DNA of 64,000 bases from Aeoliella mucimassa. Its GTDB lineage: Bacteria > Planctomycetota > Planctomycetia > Pirellulales > Lacipirellulaceae. Below the pieces are notes generated by a model that was not told where the DNA came from, did no database searches, and saw only the letters and a list, made by a program, of their open reading frames with translations. This document shows positions 44,151 through 53,967 of the stretch, one piece after another. The stretch is from the NCBI RefSeq assembly GCF_007748035.1, contig NZ_CP036278.1, positions 4,588,001-4,652,000 of the forward strand. Direction: 5' to 3'. Position 1 is the first letter of the stretch. Each line of letters starts with the position of its first letter. A program made the translations under genes and the position numbers.

Positions 44151-44564
44151 CTACTCTGTTATGCATCACGCTGTTGCTTTCCGCTCTTCTCAATAACACT
44201 GACAACCTGAAACGAAGACACTGCTGATCCTTCGCGAAGGTGTTAAGTTCACGCAAACAGACAGCTGCCAGGTGTGCGATTCATCGGGCTTTGCTTCCGA
44301 TTGCGATCTTAAAAACCTTTGCGTCTCGCTATAGCTACGCGAGTCGATCCCGAGTACCATCTTCGTAGCTTGCTAGCACCAGTCACGACGGCGAGATATT
44401 TGTGGGGTCGTGTAATGGCTTTATTCTCTTGAGTTTTAACTCACAAATCGGATAGCACGCTGAGCAGTACGCATCGCTTCCAACGATTCATCTTGTGATC
44501 GCACATCTGAATGAATCGACTCTTTTCGTAAACCTAACTCGCAAGTCGAACACTCCCAATGGAC
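44151..44564. other. Intergenic region before the CheB-CheR-kinase gene
   Basis: No gene seen. It contains a CCTTCGCGAAGG palindrome (about 44230-44241) and a CACGAC/GTCGTG pair (about 44386-44413), either of which might act in transcription end or control, but no T tract follows. A promoter for the next gene is expected here; no hexamer pair is clear. Confidence 0.4.
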
Positions 44565-44571
44565 AAAGGAG
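44565..44571 (+). promoter_or_regulatory. Ribosome binding site fixing the CheB-CheR-kinase start
   Basis: AAAGGAG lies eight bases before ATG 44580 and inside any longer frame from 44559, so it supports 44580 as the start. Confidence 0.75.
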
Positions 44572-44579
44572 CCCGATCC

Positions 44580-47500
44580 ATGACGGAAGGTGATCGACAA
44601 ATGCCCGAACCAACCCATGTGGTTGGCATCGGAGCTTCCGCGGGAGGTCTCGAAGCCATCCAAGGAATTTTTCAAAACATGCCAATCAACACAGGCATGT
44701 CGTTTGTCGTCGTGCAACACCTGTCTCCAGACTTCAACAGTCTGATGAGAGAAGTGCTTTCTCGTTGGACTTCCTTACCGGTACTAGAAGCCGAAAGTGG
44801 AATGCGACTCGCAGCAAACATTATCTACTTAATGCCTCCCAAGTCGGAAATTGTCGTCGTCGAAAGTTGCTTACTACTGAAGGAACGAGATCCACAAGCT
44901 CCTTTTTCACTACCGATCGATCACTTTTTCCGTTCACTTGCTCAGGACCTAGGCGGGCGATCGATCGCCGTTGTCCTCTCTGGCACTGGCTCGGATGGCT
45001 CACGGGGAGTCGTCGATATCCATACCGCTGGCGGACTTGTCATCGCTCAGAATGAAGAAACGGCCAAGTTCTTTGGCATGCCTCGTAGTGCGATCGAAAC
45101 GGGCGTGGTCGACTTTGCCCTAGCTCCTGAGGATATCCCTCTAGCGATCGAGCAGTACGCTGCCGACCCTCCCATCGCCGACATTACCGACTCGTTGCAC
45201 GCTGCAACTTCGGAGCAGCCGAACCTGCAGCATATCCTCACTCGTTTGCGAGACGCTTACGGGCTCGATTTTGGCTATTACAAACTAAGCACAGTAGTTC
45301 GTCGTGTCGAGCGGCGGATGCTAATGCAGGAACTCACTCACATTGCCGATTACATTGCCCATATCGACTCTCATCCCGATGAGCTTGAATTGCTCTATCG
45401 CGACCTATTGATAGGGGTCACTACTTTCTTTCGCGATCGACATGCGTACGAACAACTGGCTACCAAGGGCATACGCTCGCTCATCGACAATGCCGAAGAG
45501 AATAGCGAAGTAAGAGTTTGGGTTGCCGGCTGCGCGACTGGCGAGGAAGCGTACTCTCTGGCCATACTATTCAAAGAGCAACTGGCGCTCTACGAAAAGC
45601 AAGTTCGTATTCGTCTATTTGCCACCGATGTGAACCAAGAGTTCCTCGATACAGCCAGTGCTGGAATCTATTCAGAAGAATCTCTATCGGAGGTAATCCC
45701 TTCGCGGATTGAACTTTACTTCCGCCGCGACGCACGAGGATTTCGCGTTAGCCCCGAACTTCGCGAGTCTATAGTCTTCGCGCGTCACAATCTCACTAAG
45801 GACCCTCCTTTCACCAAGATCGATCTCATCTCTTGTCGCAACTTACTGATCTATTTGCAGCCTCATATACAAACCAAAATACTTTCTTTATTTCACTTTG
45901 GGCTTCGCACCAACGGACTTCTGTTTTTGGGGGCTAGTGAATCTACGAGCGAATTGTCCGATGAATTCGAAACACTCGATACGCATTGGAAGCTCTACGA
46001 GAAAAAACGGGATGTACGTATCGCCGCCGACAAACGCTGGCGGTCCATGACACCGAATCGAAGCACGCAACCAAACGGACTACCGTCTGTCAGCAACAAA
46101 ACAACTCCATTCAACGACCCCTTGCTACTAAGCACGTACGATGTGCTACTCGAATCAGTAATGCCCCCCTCCCTGTTGATTTCGGAGGAAGGTTCGTTGC
46201 TTCATACTTTTGGCGACGCTGGCAAGTACCTTCAAACAGAGCATGGGCGAACGACGATTGACGTTTATCAGCGACTCGTCGGCGACCTTCGCATCTCGGT
46301 CGCCGCGGCAGTGCGAAAGGCTTTGAACAGTGAATCCCAAGTTACCTACACTGGAGTTGCGGTAGATCAGAGTGACTCCCAGGAATTGCTCGACATCTCA
46401 GCTTTGCCGATCCGCGACAATCGGCGTGGCGTGCATGGAGTACTCGTTCAATTCCAGCCTTCTCATGCAGCACAACACTCCCCCTCTCCTGCAACACTTC
46501 GTTCCGACAACCTTTCGGCCGAACAAGTGCTCGCCCTGGAAACAGAACTTCGATTCACCAAGGAAAACCTTCAAGCGACCATTGAGGAACTCGAATCCAG
46601 CAACGAAGAACTGCAAGCAGCCAATGAAGAACTGGTCGCTTCGAACGAAGAACTGCAGAGCACTAACGAAGAACTCCATTCGGTGAACGAGGAACTGTAT
46701 ACGGTAAACGCAGAACACCAGTCGAAAATCACCGAGCTCTCCGAACTCACACGCGACATGGACAACCTGCTGCACAGCACCGAAGTGCATACGGTGTTTC
46801 TTGATTCCGAAATGCGCATTCGCAAATTTACACCGAAAGTTGCCGATACGTTTAGTTTTCTGCCGCAAGATGTAGGTCGTCGTATCGATACGTTCAGTCA
46901 CTCAATTGAAGTTGCCGAGTTGGCGGATCGCATTGAGCATGTGATTTGCACCGGCGAACCCTTTGAACAAGAAGTCCGCATTCGCGACAACGGCTGGTTC
47001 CTGCTGCGGATACTCCCTTATCTCGATCCGGAGGATGTCACCACCACGCGGCGCAGCGTATTGCTCACGCTGGTCGACATCACTTCTTTGCGTCAGGCAC
47101 TCGAAGAACTGGAACAGTCCGTCAAGCAGCGAGATCGTTTCCTGGCCATGTTGTCGCACGAACTTCGCAACCCCCTTTCTACCATATTAAACGCCACGCA
47201 TGTGCTCTGTTCTAGCAACGATGACTCTTCCAATGAGCATGCGGCAAAAGTCATTCAAAGGCAGTCGACCCACATGTCGACGTTGCTCGACGACTTGCTC
47301 GACGTATCGCGCGTTAGCCAGGGAAAAATCCAACTTCAAAAACATCCTTTCGAATTGCAGCATGCAGTAAAAGTGGCCGTCGAAGCGGTAACGACTCGCT
47401 ATCAAAAGCGAAGGCAGCAGATCCACACGCACTTGCCGACTTCCTCGGTGTGGATTCATGGTAGTGAACCTCGCATCCTGCAAGTGATCACCAATCTATT

Positions 47501-48215
47501 GACGAATGCCTCGAAATACTCCCCTTATGATTCCTTCATTGACCTGAGTATGGAGACCGAGGACAACGAGGTGATCGTGAGTGTCAGAGATCATGGGGTG
47601 GGAATTGCCAAGGAACATCTCGAGAAAGTGTTTGAACTATTTGAACAAGCGGATCGCACCTTGGATCGGGCGGATGGTGGGCTCGGGGTTGGTTTGACAT
47701 TAGTAAAATCACTGGTTGGCTTGCATGGTGGGAGTGTTGCTGTTACTAGCGATGGCGAGGGCAAAGGCAGTGTATTCTCGTTTCGCTTACCGACGTGTGA
47801 ACCCGATGAATCAGCGGAAGTCAACGAATGCGAACCACCAACCAACGCTGGTATCCAGAAGATTGTACTTGTGGAAGACAGCGTAGATGCCAGTCGTATG
47901 CTGGCTTTTCTACTCGAAGACGCGGGCTTCGAAGTCTCCACTGCCCCCAACGGCGAACAGGGACTCGAACTAATTAAGCAGAACCAACCCGAAGCAGCCA
48001 TCATTGATATCGGACTCCCTGGTTTAAGCGGTTATGATGTCGCCAAACGGCTTCGCGCCGACTCTTCTCATCACCAACCTTTCCTCGTCGCACTTACAGG
48101 CTATGGTCAGCCAGCCGATCGCACGAATGCACTTTCTGCGGGTTTTGACGAACATCTTGTCAAACCAGTTGATCCTGATTTATTAACGCGAATCCTCGGT
48201 GGTCGTCCCACCTAA
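44580..48215 (+). CDS. Hybrid CheB methylesterase-CheR methyltransferase-PAS-histidine kinase-receiver protein
   Basis: About 1,211 residues, no membrane helix seen. Order: CheB domain (about 10-195; GIGASAGG Ser, VVQHLSP His, [10 protein letters not shown] Asp), CheR domain (about 215-480; [19 protein letters not shown] site, [10 protein letters not shown]), a heptad-rich coiled coil (about 655-725, repeating SNEELQ/TNEELH units), a PAS-like domain (about 730-850), HisKA with phosphoacceptor His in [13 protein letters not shown] (about 865), HATPase ([23 protein letters not shown]) and a C-terminal receiver ([14 protein letters not shown] Asp, LTGYG, VKPVD). Such proteins occur outside classical chemotaxis loci and their output is unknown. 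The CsrA-REC gene follows after 298 bp and is the obvious candidate partner. Confidence 0.92.
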   Translation: MTEGDRQMPEPTHVVGIGASAGGLEAIQGIFQNMPINTGMSFVVVQHLSPDFNSLMREVLSRWTSLPVLEAESGMRLAANIIYLMPPKSEIVVVESCLLLKERDPQAPFSLPIDHFFRSLAQDLGGRSIAVVLSGTGSDGSRGVVDIHTAGGLVIAQNEETAKFFGMPRSAIETGVVDFALAPEDIPLAIEQYAADPPIADITDSLHAATSEQPNLQHILTRLRDAYGLDFGYYKLSTVVRRVERRMLMQELTHIADYIAHIDSHPDELELLYRDLLIGVTTFFRDRHAYEQLATKGIRSLIDNAEENSEVRVWVAGCATGEEAYSLAILFKEQLALYEKQVRIRLFATDVNQEFLDTASAGIYSEESLSEVIPSRIELYFRRDARGFRVSPELRESIVFARHNLTKDPPFTKIDLISCRNLLIYLQPHIQTKILSLFHFGLRTNGLLFLGASESTSELSDEFETLDTHWKLYEKKRDVRIAADKRWRSMTPNRSTQPNGLPSVSNKTTPFNDPLLLSTYDVLLESVMPPSLLISEEGSLLHTFGDAGKYLQTEHGRTTIDVYQRLVGDLRISVAAAVRKALNSESQVTYTGVAVDQSDSQELLDISALPIRDNRRGVHGVLVQFQPSHAAQHSPSPATLRSDNLSAEQVLALETELRFTKENLQATIEELESSNEELQAANEELVASNEELQSTNEELHSVNEELYTVNAEHQSKITELSELTRDMDNLLHSTEVHTVFLDSEMRIRKFTPKVADTFSFLPQDVGRRIDTFSHSIEVAELADRIEHVICTGEPFEQEVRIRDNGWFLLRILPYLDPEDVTTTRRSVLLTLVDITSLRQALEELEQSVKQRDRFLAMLSHELRNPLSTILNATHVLCSSNDDSSNEHAAKVIQRQSTHMSTLLDDLLDVSRVSQGKIQLQKHPFELQHAVKVAVEAVTTRYQKRRQQIHTHLPTSSVWIHGSEPRILQVITNLLTNASKYSPYDSFIDLSMETEDNEVIVSVRDHGVGIAKEHLEKVFELFEQADRTLDRADGGLGVGLTLVKSLVGLHGGSVAVTSDGEGKGSVFSFRLPTCEPDESAEVNECEPPTNAGIQKIVLVEDSVDASRMLAFLLEDAGFEVSTAPNGEQGLELIKQNQPEAAIIDIGLPGLSGYDVAKRLRADSSHHQPFLVALTGYGQPADRTNALSAGFDEHLVKPVDPDLLTRILGGRPT

Positions 48216-48503
48216 CGCAATATACTTAAACTGCCCACACAGAAACTCCGACCAAGATTTTCGGCAACCCGAAAAACGGTATTGACTATATTTGCGAGAT
48301 CGATTGTAGTTAGCTCCATAGTCGATCATTGCCTATGTATCTCCTTAAGTCGGTGGTCGCCGTTCCGCAGGATGCGGCAAACGGCTTGAGCACGGAAGAG
48401 TAAGCCTCCCGGCATATACTTTGTTGGTTCGTCATCGTCCTTTCACAGCTAAGAGCGTTGAGCCGACTTTCCGGGTAGGTATTCCATTCAGCTGCATCGA
48501 CAT
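48216..48503 (+). promoter_or_regulatory. Leader region of the CsrA-REC gene
   Basis: No gene seen. TTGACT at about 48282-48287 followed 17 bases later by TGTAGT is a weak sigma-70-like promoter candidate. The preceding TTTTCGGCAACCCGAAAA hairpin (about 48259-48276) might be a weak terminator of the kinase gene, but lacks a T tract. The hexamer match is modest. Confidence 0.35.
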
Positions 48504-48511
48504 GGAGAAGG
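48504..48511 (+). promoter_or_regulatory. Ribosome binding site deciding the CsrA-REC start
   Basis: GGAGAAGG ends two bases before ATG 48514, with GGAG six bases away. Since CsrA proteins start MLILSR or similar, this supports 48514 rather than 48502 or 48421. GGA is also the core of CsrA binding sites, so self-control is possible. Confidence 0.65.
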
Positions 48512-48513
48512 CC

Positions 48514-49311
48514 ATGCTTATTCTCTCGCGACAAAAGGACGAGAAGATCAGGTTTCCTGACCTGGGCATTTCTGTCCAAGTGATCGACATCCGTGGCTCT
48601 CGAGTGCGTCTGGGGGTGCATGCTCCTCTCGAAGTGCGTGTATTGCGGGACGAATTAAAGGACCACAAGAAAGGTGCCGGAAGCAAGCAAACTGTTTTTC
48701 GCATCCCCCAGGAGCTGCGGCATGAGATGCGAAATGCACTCAACGAAGTCATGCTGATGCTCCATGTCTATCAGACCAAGCAGGAAGCCTGCCTGGCGGC
48801 GAAGGACTCTTCGGCGAAACAATTGGATGCGAATCTGGCTTTCGAAACAATCATCGATAAACTCAAGCAGTTTGCTGCTCACGACTCTTTAACTTCAGGC
48901 AAGTCGGAACCGCCCCCACAAGCCATCCAGCCTGCGAATGGTTCGCGGATGCTGCTGGTGGAAGACAACGCCAACGAACGTGAGCTACTTGCCGGTTTTC
49001 TTCGTATCAGCGGTCAAACGGTCGCCACGGCGGCCGACGGCACCGAGGCCATTGAGTACCTGGAACGCGAAACTGCTCCCGATCTCATGCTAGTCGATAT
49101 GCTCATGCCGAGATGCGATGGGCGGACGCTCATCAAGCACTTGCGTTCCAAGCAACGCTTCGACGAAATGCAGATCTATGTCACGAGTGGACGCTCGGCT
49201 AGCGAGGCGGGACTCGACCAGGAACAGCATCGCTTGAACGGTTGGTTCCTGAAACCGCTCGATCCTAAATTGCTGGCAGAAACTCTGATCGTTCAGAGTC
49301 GTAACGCCTAG
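48514..49311 (+). CDS. CsrA RNA-binding domain fused to a response-regulator receiver domain
   Basis: 265 residues. Residues 1-50 are a CsrA domain: MLILSRQKDEKI, VQVIDIRGSRVRLGVHAP, EVRVLRDEL. Arg6 and Arg45 match the RNA-contact residues known for CsrA (Arg6 and Arg44 in E. coli numbering). A helical linker (about 55-125) and a Pro-rich hinge lead to a complete receiver (about 144-262) with Glu150/Asp151, phosphoacceptor Asp195 (LMLVDMLMP), Thr224 (IYVTSG) and Lys247 (FLKPLD). CsrA works as a dimer that binds GGA motifs in mRNA leaders. The fusion suggests that phosphorylation controls RNA binding or dimer state. The upstream hybrid kinase is the likely phosphodonor. Both domains look functional. 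Confidence 0.92.
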   Translation: MLILSRQKDEKIRFPDLGISVQVIDIRGSRVRLGVHAPLEVRVLRDELKDHKKGAGSKQTVFRIPQELRHEMRNALNEVMLMLHVYQTKQEACLAAKDSSAKQLDANLAFETIIDKLKQFAAHDSLTSGKSEPPPQAIQPANGSRMLLVEDNANERELLAGFLRISGQTVATAADGTEAIEYLERETAPDLMLVDMLMPRCDGRTLIKHLRSKQRFDEMQIYVTSGRSASEAGLDQEQHRLNGWFLKPLDPKLLAETLIVQSRNA

Positions 49312-49349
49312 CTGCTGGCTATCTCTTTCAACCAGAGACGGCAGACTAG

Positions 49350-50195
49350 GTCGTGTTGACATTTATGTAGCGTAGATTTTGTCGAAATGGTATCACGGTG
49401 TCGTCCCCTACCTGCTCATGGAGGAGCGAATAGATGCGACGGCACGAACTGACAGACGAACAATGGTTGAAGATTCGAGGCCATTTGCCTGGCAAATCCG
49501 GCGATCCCGGTCGAACCGCGGCGAGCAATCGTCGGTTCGTGAACGCGGTGTTGTGGATCGCCCGCACAGGCGCGCCGTGGCGCGATCTTCCCACTCGCTT
49601 TGGCCCTTGGAATTCGGTATTTCAGCGTTTCAATCGATGGTGCAAGCGTGGCGTCTGGCGGCAAGTCTTGGAGACTCTGGGCGAAGAGCCCGACTTGGAG
49701 CACTTGCTACTCGACTCGACAACGGTCCGAGCCCATCAACACGCAGCGGGCGTAAAAGGGGGCTCGGTGGCGAAGCCATGGGCCGCTCGCGCGGAGGTTG
49801 GGGAACGAAAGTCCACGCCGCGGTAACGGGCGATGGCCGCCCGGTTCGTCTGACTTTGACGGGTGGCAACCGACACGACATGCACCAAGCAGAAACGCTG
49901 CTGGAAGGACTAACTCCCGAATACGTCGTCGCCGACAAAGGGTATGATTGCCATTGGTTTCGCGATCAGATTCGTCGCCAAGGCGCGAAGCCGGTGATTC
50001 CGACTCGCCGTGGGTTTCGACAGAAAAGGTACGATCGCACACGCTATAAACTCCGAAATGTCGTGGAGCGGTTCTTCAACCGGTTAAAACACTACCGTAG
50101 GGTCGCTACACGATACGATAAAACTGATCGAAACTACGATGGATTCCTCTGCCTGGCGTCACTCATGATCAGCTTGGCATGAATGTCAACACGAC
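49350..50195 (+). mobile_element. IS5-family insertion sequence, 846 bp
   Basis: Inverted ends both start GTCGTGTTGACATT read inward (49350-49363 and 50182-50195) and stay similar for about 18 bases. CTAG flanks both sides (49346-49349 and 50196-50199), giving a four-base target duplication; an equivalent reading is TA duplication at a CTAG site. The small size, the DDE motifs and a transposase in two frames suit the IS427-like group of IS5. It sits between two convergent genes and breaks neither. Confidence 0.92.
49434..50182 (+). CDS. IS5-family transposase in two frames, probable -1 frameshift
   Basis: Frame one (49434-49826) begins after GGAGGAG (49420-49426) and encodes LTDEQWLKIRGHLP, APWRDLPTRFGPWNSVF and LLLDSTTVRAH (first Asp). 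The -1 frame, ending at 50182, encodes GRSRGGWGTKVHAAV, EYVVADKGYDC (second Asp) and LRNVVERFFNRLKHYRR (Glu). They join near A AAA GGG (49754-49760), so a product of about 249 residues is expected if the ribosome slips there. The heptamer is less ideal than that of the IS630 element, since the second codon slips onto AGG; a one-base mutation in the element is the alternative. Confidence 0.82.
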
Positions 50196-50230
50196 CTAGT
50201 GTTCTATCGTTCGATAGTACCTCCCTTCGG

Positions 50231-51970
50231 TTATGGCTCTTCTTCAGCTGCTTGCTCATCCGCGGCGTAGATGAACTCCAGGTCTGTTCCATCGAGACCT
50301 AATGCGGCTGTGTAATCGGCCAGGGCTGTAAAGAACTCTAATTGCGACTCCACGAGTCCGCCGGCCGCTTCGGCTTGCTGCTGCTCTCGCAGGTTCAGAT
50401 TGAATAGGGTGCTCTGCCCTTCTTCGTAAAGGCGCTGTTCCGCCTCTCGCATTCTTGCTGCCAGCTCCAAGGCTTCACTATTCTGCTCCACCCGTTCGGC
50501 CGCAGCGACCAGTGCTGCCCGGGCGATTTGCACCTCGGTGGCGATTTTCTCTTCTGCAAACTGCAGCTTCGAACGGAATTGAGCGAACTTGCCGCGCAGT
50601 TGCCGCACTTTTCCCAGAGCCTTGCGGCGCTCGAGGGGAACGGAAACCGTGAGCGTGGCTTCGAGTTCCGTCTCCGACTTATCTCGCGACTTGGTGGCCG
50701 CTCCGATGTCCTGCCCCACGAACACGCCGGCGTCGATGTCGGCTCGCGTTTCGTTGAGTGCTTGCTGGTAGGCGACCGACAACTGCCGACGCACCACTTG
50801 CAACTCCTGCAGTTCAGGGCGGTTGTCCTGGGCCATCTGCACATCGGCATCAAAGGTTAGCTCATTAGGTGTGTCGACTTTTGGGAACCCTAGCCGCAGC
50901 GCCGGGTCATCGTACACCACCGGCGTGCCGCTGCTATCACGCAGGAATAGCGACAGCTTGTACCCAGCCTGGGCGAGCTTTCGGCGGGCGAGCGTGACTT
51001 TCGACTCCCGCGACACAATAATACGGCGATTGTCGACGATATCGATTTCCGCCTTCTCGCCTTCTTCAACCTGACGCTTCAAGTATTTCGCTCGGTCGAT
51101 ACCGAGCTGCAACACATCCTCGGCAATGCGAAGGTTTTCTCCGGCTGCGATCCAAGTCCAGTAGGAGTGCATGCCGTCGCGAATGGCCATTAGCAGCTGG
51201 GCCTGAATAAAAGGCTCTACGCGGTTGCGTTCGAGCTGGGCTCGCCATAGCTCGGCCCGATTCGCGTCGATCGCCCAGTCGCGACCGATCGGAGCGGTGA
51301 GCGAAACACCAAACTCGCCGAGGTCGTTTGTTTCCCGTTCCTTGTACCACGGCTCAAACGATCCGCGACCGAGCTTGTAACCCGCGGCGACTTGCCCGCC
51401 CCACATCGTATCGCGTTTGACTCCCCACTTGTGCCAGTTGTTCTCGTAATAGTCCATCGGCTGCGCATTGCTGTAGCCGTCGAGCTTATGATCGAACGCC
51501 CCGCTGGCCGACAGCGCCTCGCCCGAGGCGATCACGCGACTCGCTTCGGCTTGTTGCACCAAAGGGAAATGATTACGAACCGAGCGAATCACCGCAATGG
51601 CTGCGGGCGCTGCTGGAGGACCAAGTTCCACCACTTCGGGCGACTCCAGCTCGGTGGGCTCTTCCACCGTCAAATCAGGCTCCTGCGAATCTAATTCCAT
51701 CGGTTCTGGCAACGCGACCGGAATCGGTTCCGCGTTCACGACATCCTCGCCGTCGGTGGTCGACTCGTCGACCACCAGCGAAGCCGGTGTCACCAACTGG
51801 TTGGGTATCTCCGGGTTGCTGCCTTGCGTCTTTTGAAGGGTAGTTGGCTGAGATGTGGTTGCTAGCGACTTCGACACACTTGGCACAAACAAGTTGCGCG
51901 TGCTGCTGCAACCGACTGCTAGTGTCAGCAGTAGCGCGATGTAGGTCAGCTTTTCGATACGGTGATTCAA
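50231..51970 (-). CDS. TolC-family outer membrane lipoprotein (efflux channel)
   Basis: 579 residues. The signal ends LAVGC (Cys about 21), a lipobox. A low-complexity acidic stretch (about 30-125) precedes two helical OEP repeats (about 135-350 and 370-570) with long alanine/glutamate-rich helices, e.g. ALVAAAERVEQNSEALELA. Such proteins form the outer membrane duct of tripartite exporters. It is the last gene of the leftward set after HlyD-like and ABC genes, although 528 bp separate it from the HlyD-like gene, so it may have its own promoter. Confidence 0.85.
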   Translation of the reverse strand: MNHRIEKLTYIALLLTLAVGCSSTRNLFVPSVSKSLATTSQPTTLQKTQGSNPEIPNQLVTPASLVVDESTTDGEDVVNAEPIPVALPEPMELDSQEPDLTVEEPTELESPEVVELGPPAAPAAIAVIRSVRNHFPLVQQAEASRVIASGEALSASGAFDHKLDGYSNAQPMDYYENNWHKWGVKRDTMWGGQVAAGYKLGRGSFEPWYKERETNDLGEFGVSLTAPIGRDWAIDANRAELWRAQLERNRVEPFIQAQLLMAIRDGMHSYWTWIAAGENLRIAEDVLQLGIDRAKYLKRQVEEGEKAEIDIVDNRRIIVSRESKVTLARRKLAQAGYKLSLFLRDSSGTPVVYDDPALRLGFPKVDTPNELTFDADVQMAQDNRPELQELQVVRRQLSVAYQQALNETRADIDAGVFVGQDIGAATKSRDKSETELEATLTVSVPLERRKALGKVRQLRGKFAQFRSKLQFAEEKIATEVQIARAALVAAAERVEQNSEALELAARMREAEQRLYEEGQSTLFNLNLREQQQAEAAGGLVESQLEFFTALADYTAALGLDGTDLEFIYAADEQAAEEEP

Positions 51971-52498
51971 GTGTAATGCCCCACTGCTAGCACGCCGGTC
52001 CCCGAGTCCATCGTTAAAGAGGGCCTATCCGATACTATCGGTAGCCTAGATGCCCGAAAGTCACCAAAGTTTGACCAATCGGTAAACTTCCAAGCCGGCA
52101 CGAAACGGGACACGCACGCACGTTTATTTTGCCCCCAAAATCCCCAAATCGATTCGTGGGGGCAATTCTTACGTCGCGGCCCATCGCAATAACTCCTTTC
52201 CAGTTCTGAAGTTGTGACAATCGCTATCGACGTAACTCATTTCAATTGCCTCCAGGGTGGGGGCACAACAAAAAACCAGTGAACATAACGGTGCGGAATC
52301 ACGCCAGCCTCACAGGCAAAGCATGTTCATCCGAACACCTACTATTAGACCAAGTAGGGGCAGAGATTCAACCATTATTTTTGGCCACTTTGCCGCCAGC
52401 AGAACGACTGGAGCGTTGGCAAAGTTCCTATTCAGGCTACTTCTTCAGAACCGCGGGACGAACGGCCACCACGCAAGAACATAGCCATGCCACTTACC
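51971..52498. other. 528-bp gap between HlyD-like and TolC-like genes
   Basis: No supported gene; an 87-residue plus-strand frame at 52246 lacks domain features and runs into the HlyD-like gene. A 9-bp inverted repeat TTGCCCCCA/TGGGGGCAA (52129-52137 with 52157-52165) could be a transcript end or a regulatory stem, but no clear T tract follows on either strand. A promoter for the TolC-like gene is expected to its left. Confidence 0.4.
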
Positions 52499-53950
52499 CT
52501 AGATTTTGATCTTGGGGGCCTTCGGCTTTTCGGCGGCTTCCTTCGATTTTAGCGAAGGGGGGAATCCGTTCATGCGACGCCAAACCTCATAGCCCAGTGG
52601 CACCTTATCGAGAAGCACCCACCCGTTGGCTCGCACCCCCTGACGGAGATAGGGATACTTGGGCCACGGCTCATCCTCGGGATCAGGCAGAATAACGACA
52701 CGGAACTTACCCATTCCATCGTCGGTGGCATCAACCAAGGCCACCTCGCCACCGAAGGTTCCCACGGCCACCGAGGGCCACCCCGAGAACTGCACTGCTG
52801 GCCAGCCTTCGAATTGCAAACGCACCTTGCGTCCAGGCGTGATGAGCGGCGCGTCGTTACCCGCGACCCACACCTGCACTGCCGGTTGTTCGGTCCGTGG
52901 TACGATACGACAGAGTTGATCGCCAGGCTTTACGATCGAGGCTGTATCAAACACCGTGAGATTCATGATATATCCATCGCGCGGAGCGACTACTTCTTGC
53001 GTGCGTTGCACGGCCACCTTGCGTTCCTGGTCGAGAAGCTTCGAACGCTTCTGATTGATTTCTTCATTGGTCTTGTTGATATCGATCTCGGCTTTGGCGA
53101 CTTCGGCCCGCGACTTCTCGAGTTGCGAGAGCACCTTGTTGATCTTGGCTTGCCACTCTTGTCGCTTGGCTTCGCGTTCGTTCTTCTTGCCAGCGACCCC
53201 GTTGGTAGCGTTCTCGACCTCTTGCTCGGCCACTTTCACGTAGGCCATCGCATCGCGGTATTTCTGCTCGGCTTCCTGCTGCTTGAGTTGCGATTCGATC
53301 CCATCGTTAAACAGGGCGGTCTTCCGTTTGTAGTCGGCCTCGGCCTGAGCCAGCTTGGCCTGGGCGGCCACCAGCTTGTTGCGTTCGGCCTCGAGTTTAT
53401 TGACGGACTGATCGACGAAGTTATCGTACGCTTCCACCAGTTCATCGCGAGCAGTTCGCATGGCCAAAAGCTCTTCGGTGGTAACATCCACGATCCGCAG
53501 ATTGTTGTCGCGCAATTCCCGGGCGCGTTCCAGGCGATCTTCCGCTACGGTCACTTCGGTTTGAGCGTTGACCAGCTGTTGTTCGAGTCGCGAGAGGTAC
53601 AACGGATCCTGATCCTCGATGCGGAAGAGCAATTGCCCTTTGGTCACGTAGGCATTCTCCTGCACGCCTTCTCCACGCTCGGCAATCCGTCCCTTGATGG
53701 GAGCTTGCACCGGTTGCGGGCGTTCGAACGGGTCGAAGGCGATCACTTCGCCGTTGCCGCGGATCGATTGCTGCCAGGGTGCGAGCAACATGACGCCCAT
53801 CAGAATGAACATCATGGTGAGTAGCACGCGGCCTAAACGCCGGACAAACCGCGCAGCCCGTGCTAGTCGCAGAGCGGGAAAAGCCTGCTCGTCGTAGGCG
53901 GCGTCGCTGAACACGCGTTTCTTGGCGACTTTATTAGCAAGAGTACTCAT
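52499..53950 (-). CDS. HlyD-family membrane fusion protein
   Basis: 483 residues. One membrane helix (about 42-60) follows a basic cytosolic end. Two half-lipoyl motifs (QAPIKGRIAERGEGVQENAY about 85-104, and EVVAPRDGYIMNLTVFDTA in the second half) flank a long coiled-coil hairpin (about 115-320, rich in Lys/Glu/Ala/Gln). The C-terminal beta-barrel ends in a basic KAPKIKI tail. It links the ABC transporter to the outer membrane channel. It starts 17 bases after the ABC stop, so the two genes are co-transcribed. Substrate unknown. Confidence 0.9.
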   Translation of the reverse strand: MSTLANKVAKKRVFSDAAYDEQAFPALRLARAARFVRRLGRVLLTMMFILMGVMLLAPWQQSIRGNGEVIAFDPFERPQPVQAPIKGRIAERGEGVQENAYVTKGQLLFRIEDQDPLYLSRLEQQLVNAQTEVTVAEDRLERARELRDNNLRIVDVTTEELLAMRTARDELVEAYDNFVDQSVNKLEAERNKLVAAQAKLAQAEADYKRKTALFNDGIESQLKQQEAEQKYRDAMAYVKVAEQEVENATNGVAGKKNEREAKRQEWQAKINKVLSQLEKSRAEVAKAEIDINKTNEEINQKRSKLLDQERKVAVQRTQEVVAPRDGYIMNLTVFDTASIVKPGDQLCRIVPRTEQPAVQVWVAGNDAPLITPGRKVRLQFEGWPAVQFSGWPSVAVGTFGGEVALVDATDDGMGKFRVVILPDPEDEPWPKYPYLRQGVRANGWVLLDKVPLGYEVWRRMNGFPPSLKSKEAAEKPKAPKIKI

Positions 53951-53967
53951 GGTAGGCTCCCTGAAAA

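Noticed and set aside
50204-50217. CTATCGTTCGATAG hairpin beside the IS5 element as a terminator
   Set aside because: The stem is short and no T tract follows on either strand, so it was not called.
52246-52509. 87-residue plus-strand frame between HlyD-like and TolC-like genes
   Set aside because: No domain or ribosome binding site, and its end is antisense to the HlyD-like gene.
52814-53824. 336-residue plus-strand frame
   Set aside because: Antisense shadow of the HlyD-like coiled coil; the Leu/Phe/Val-rich translation comes from the complementary Lys/Glu/Gln codons.
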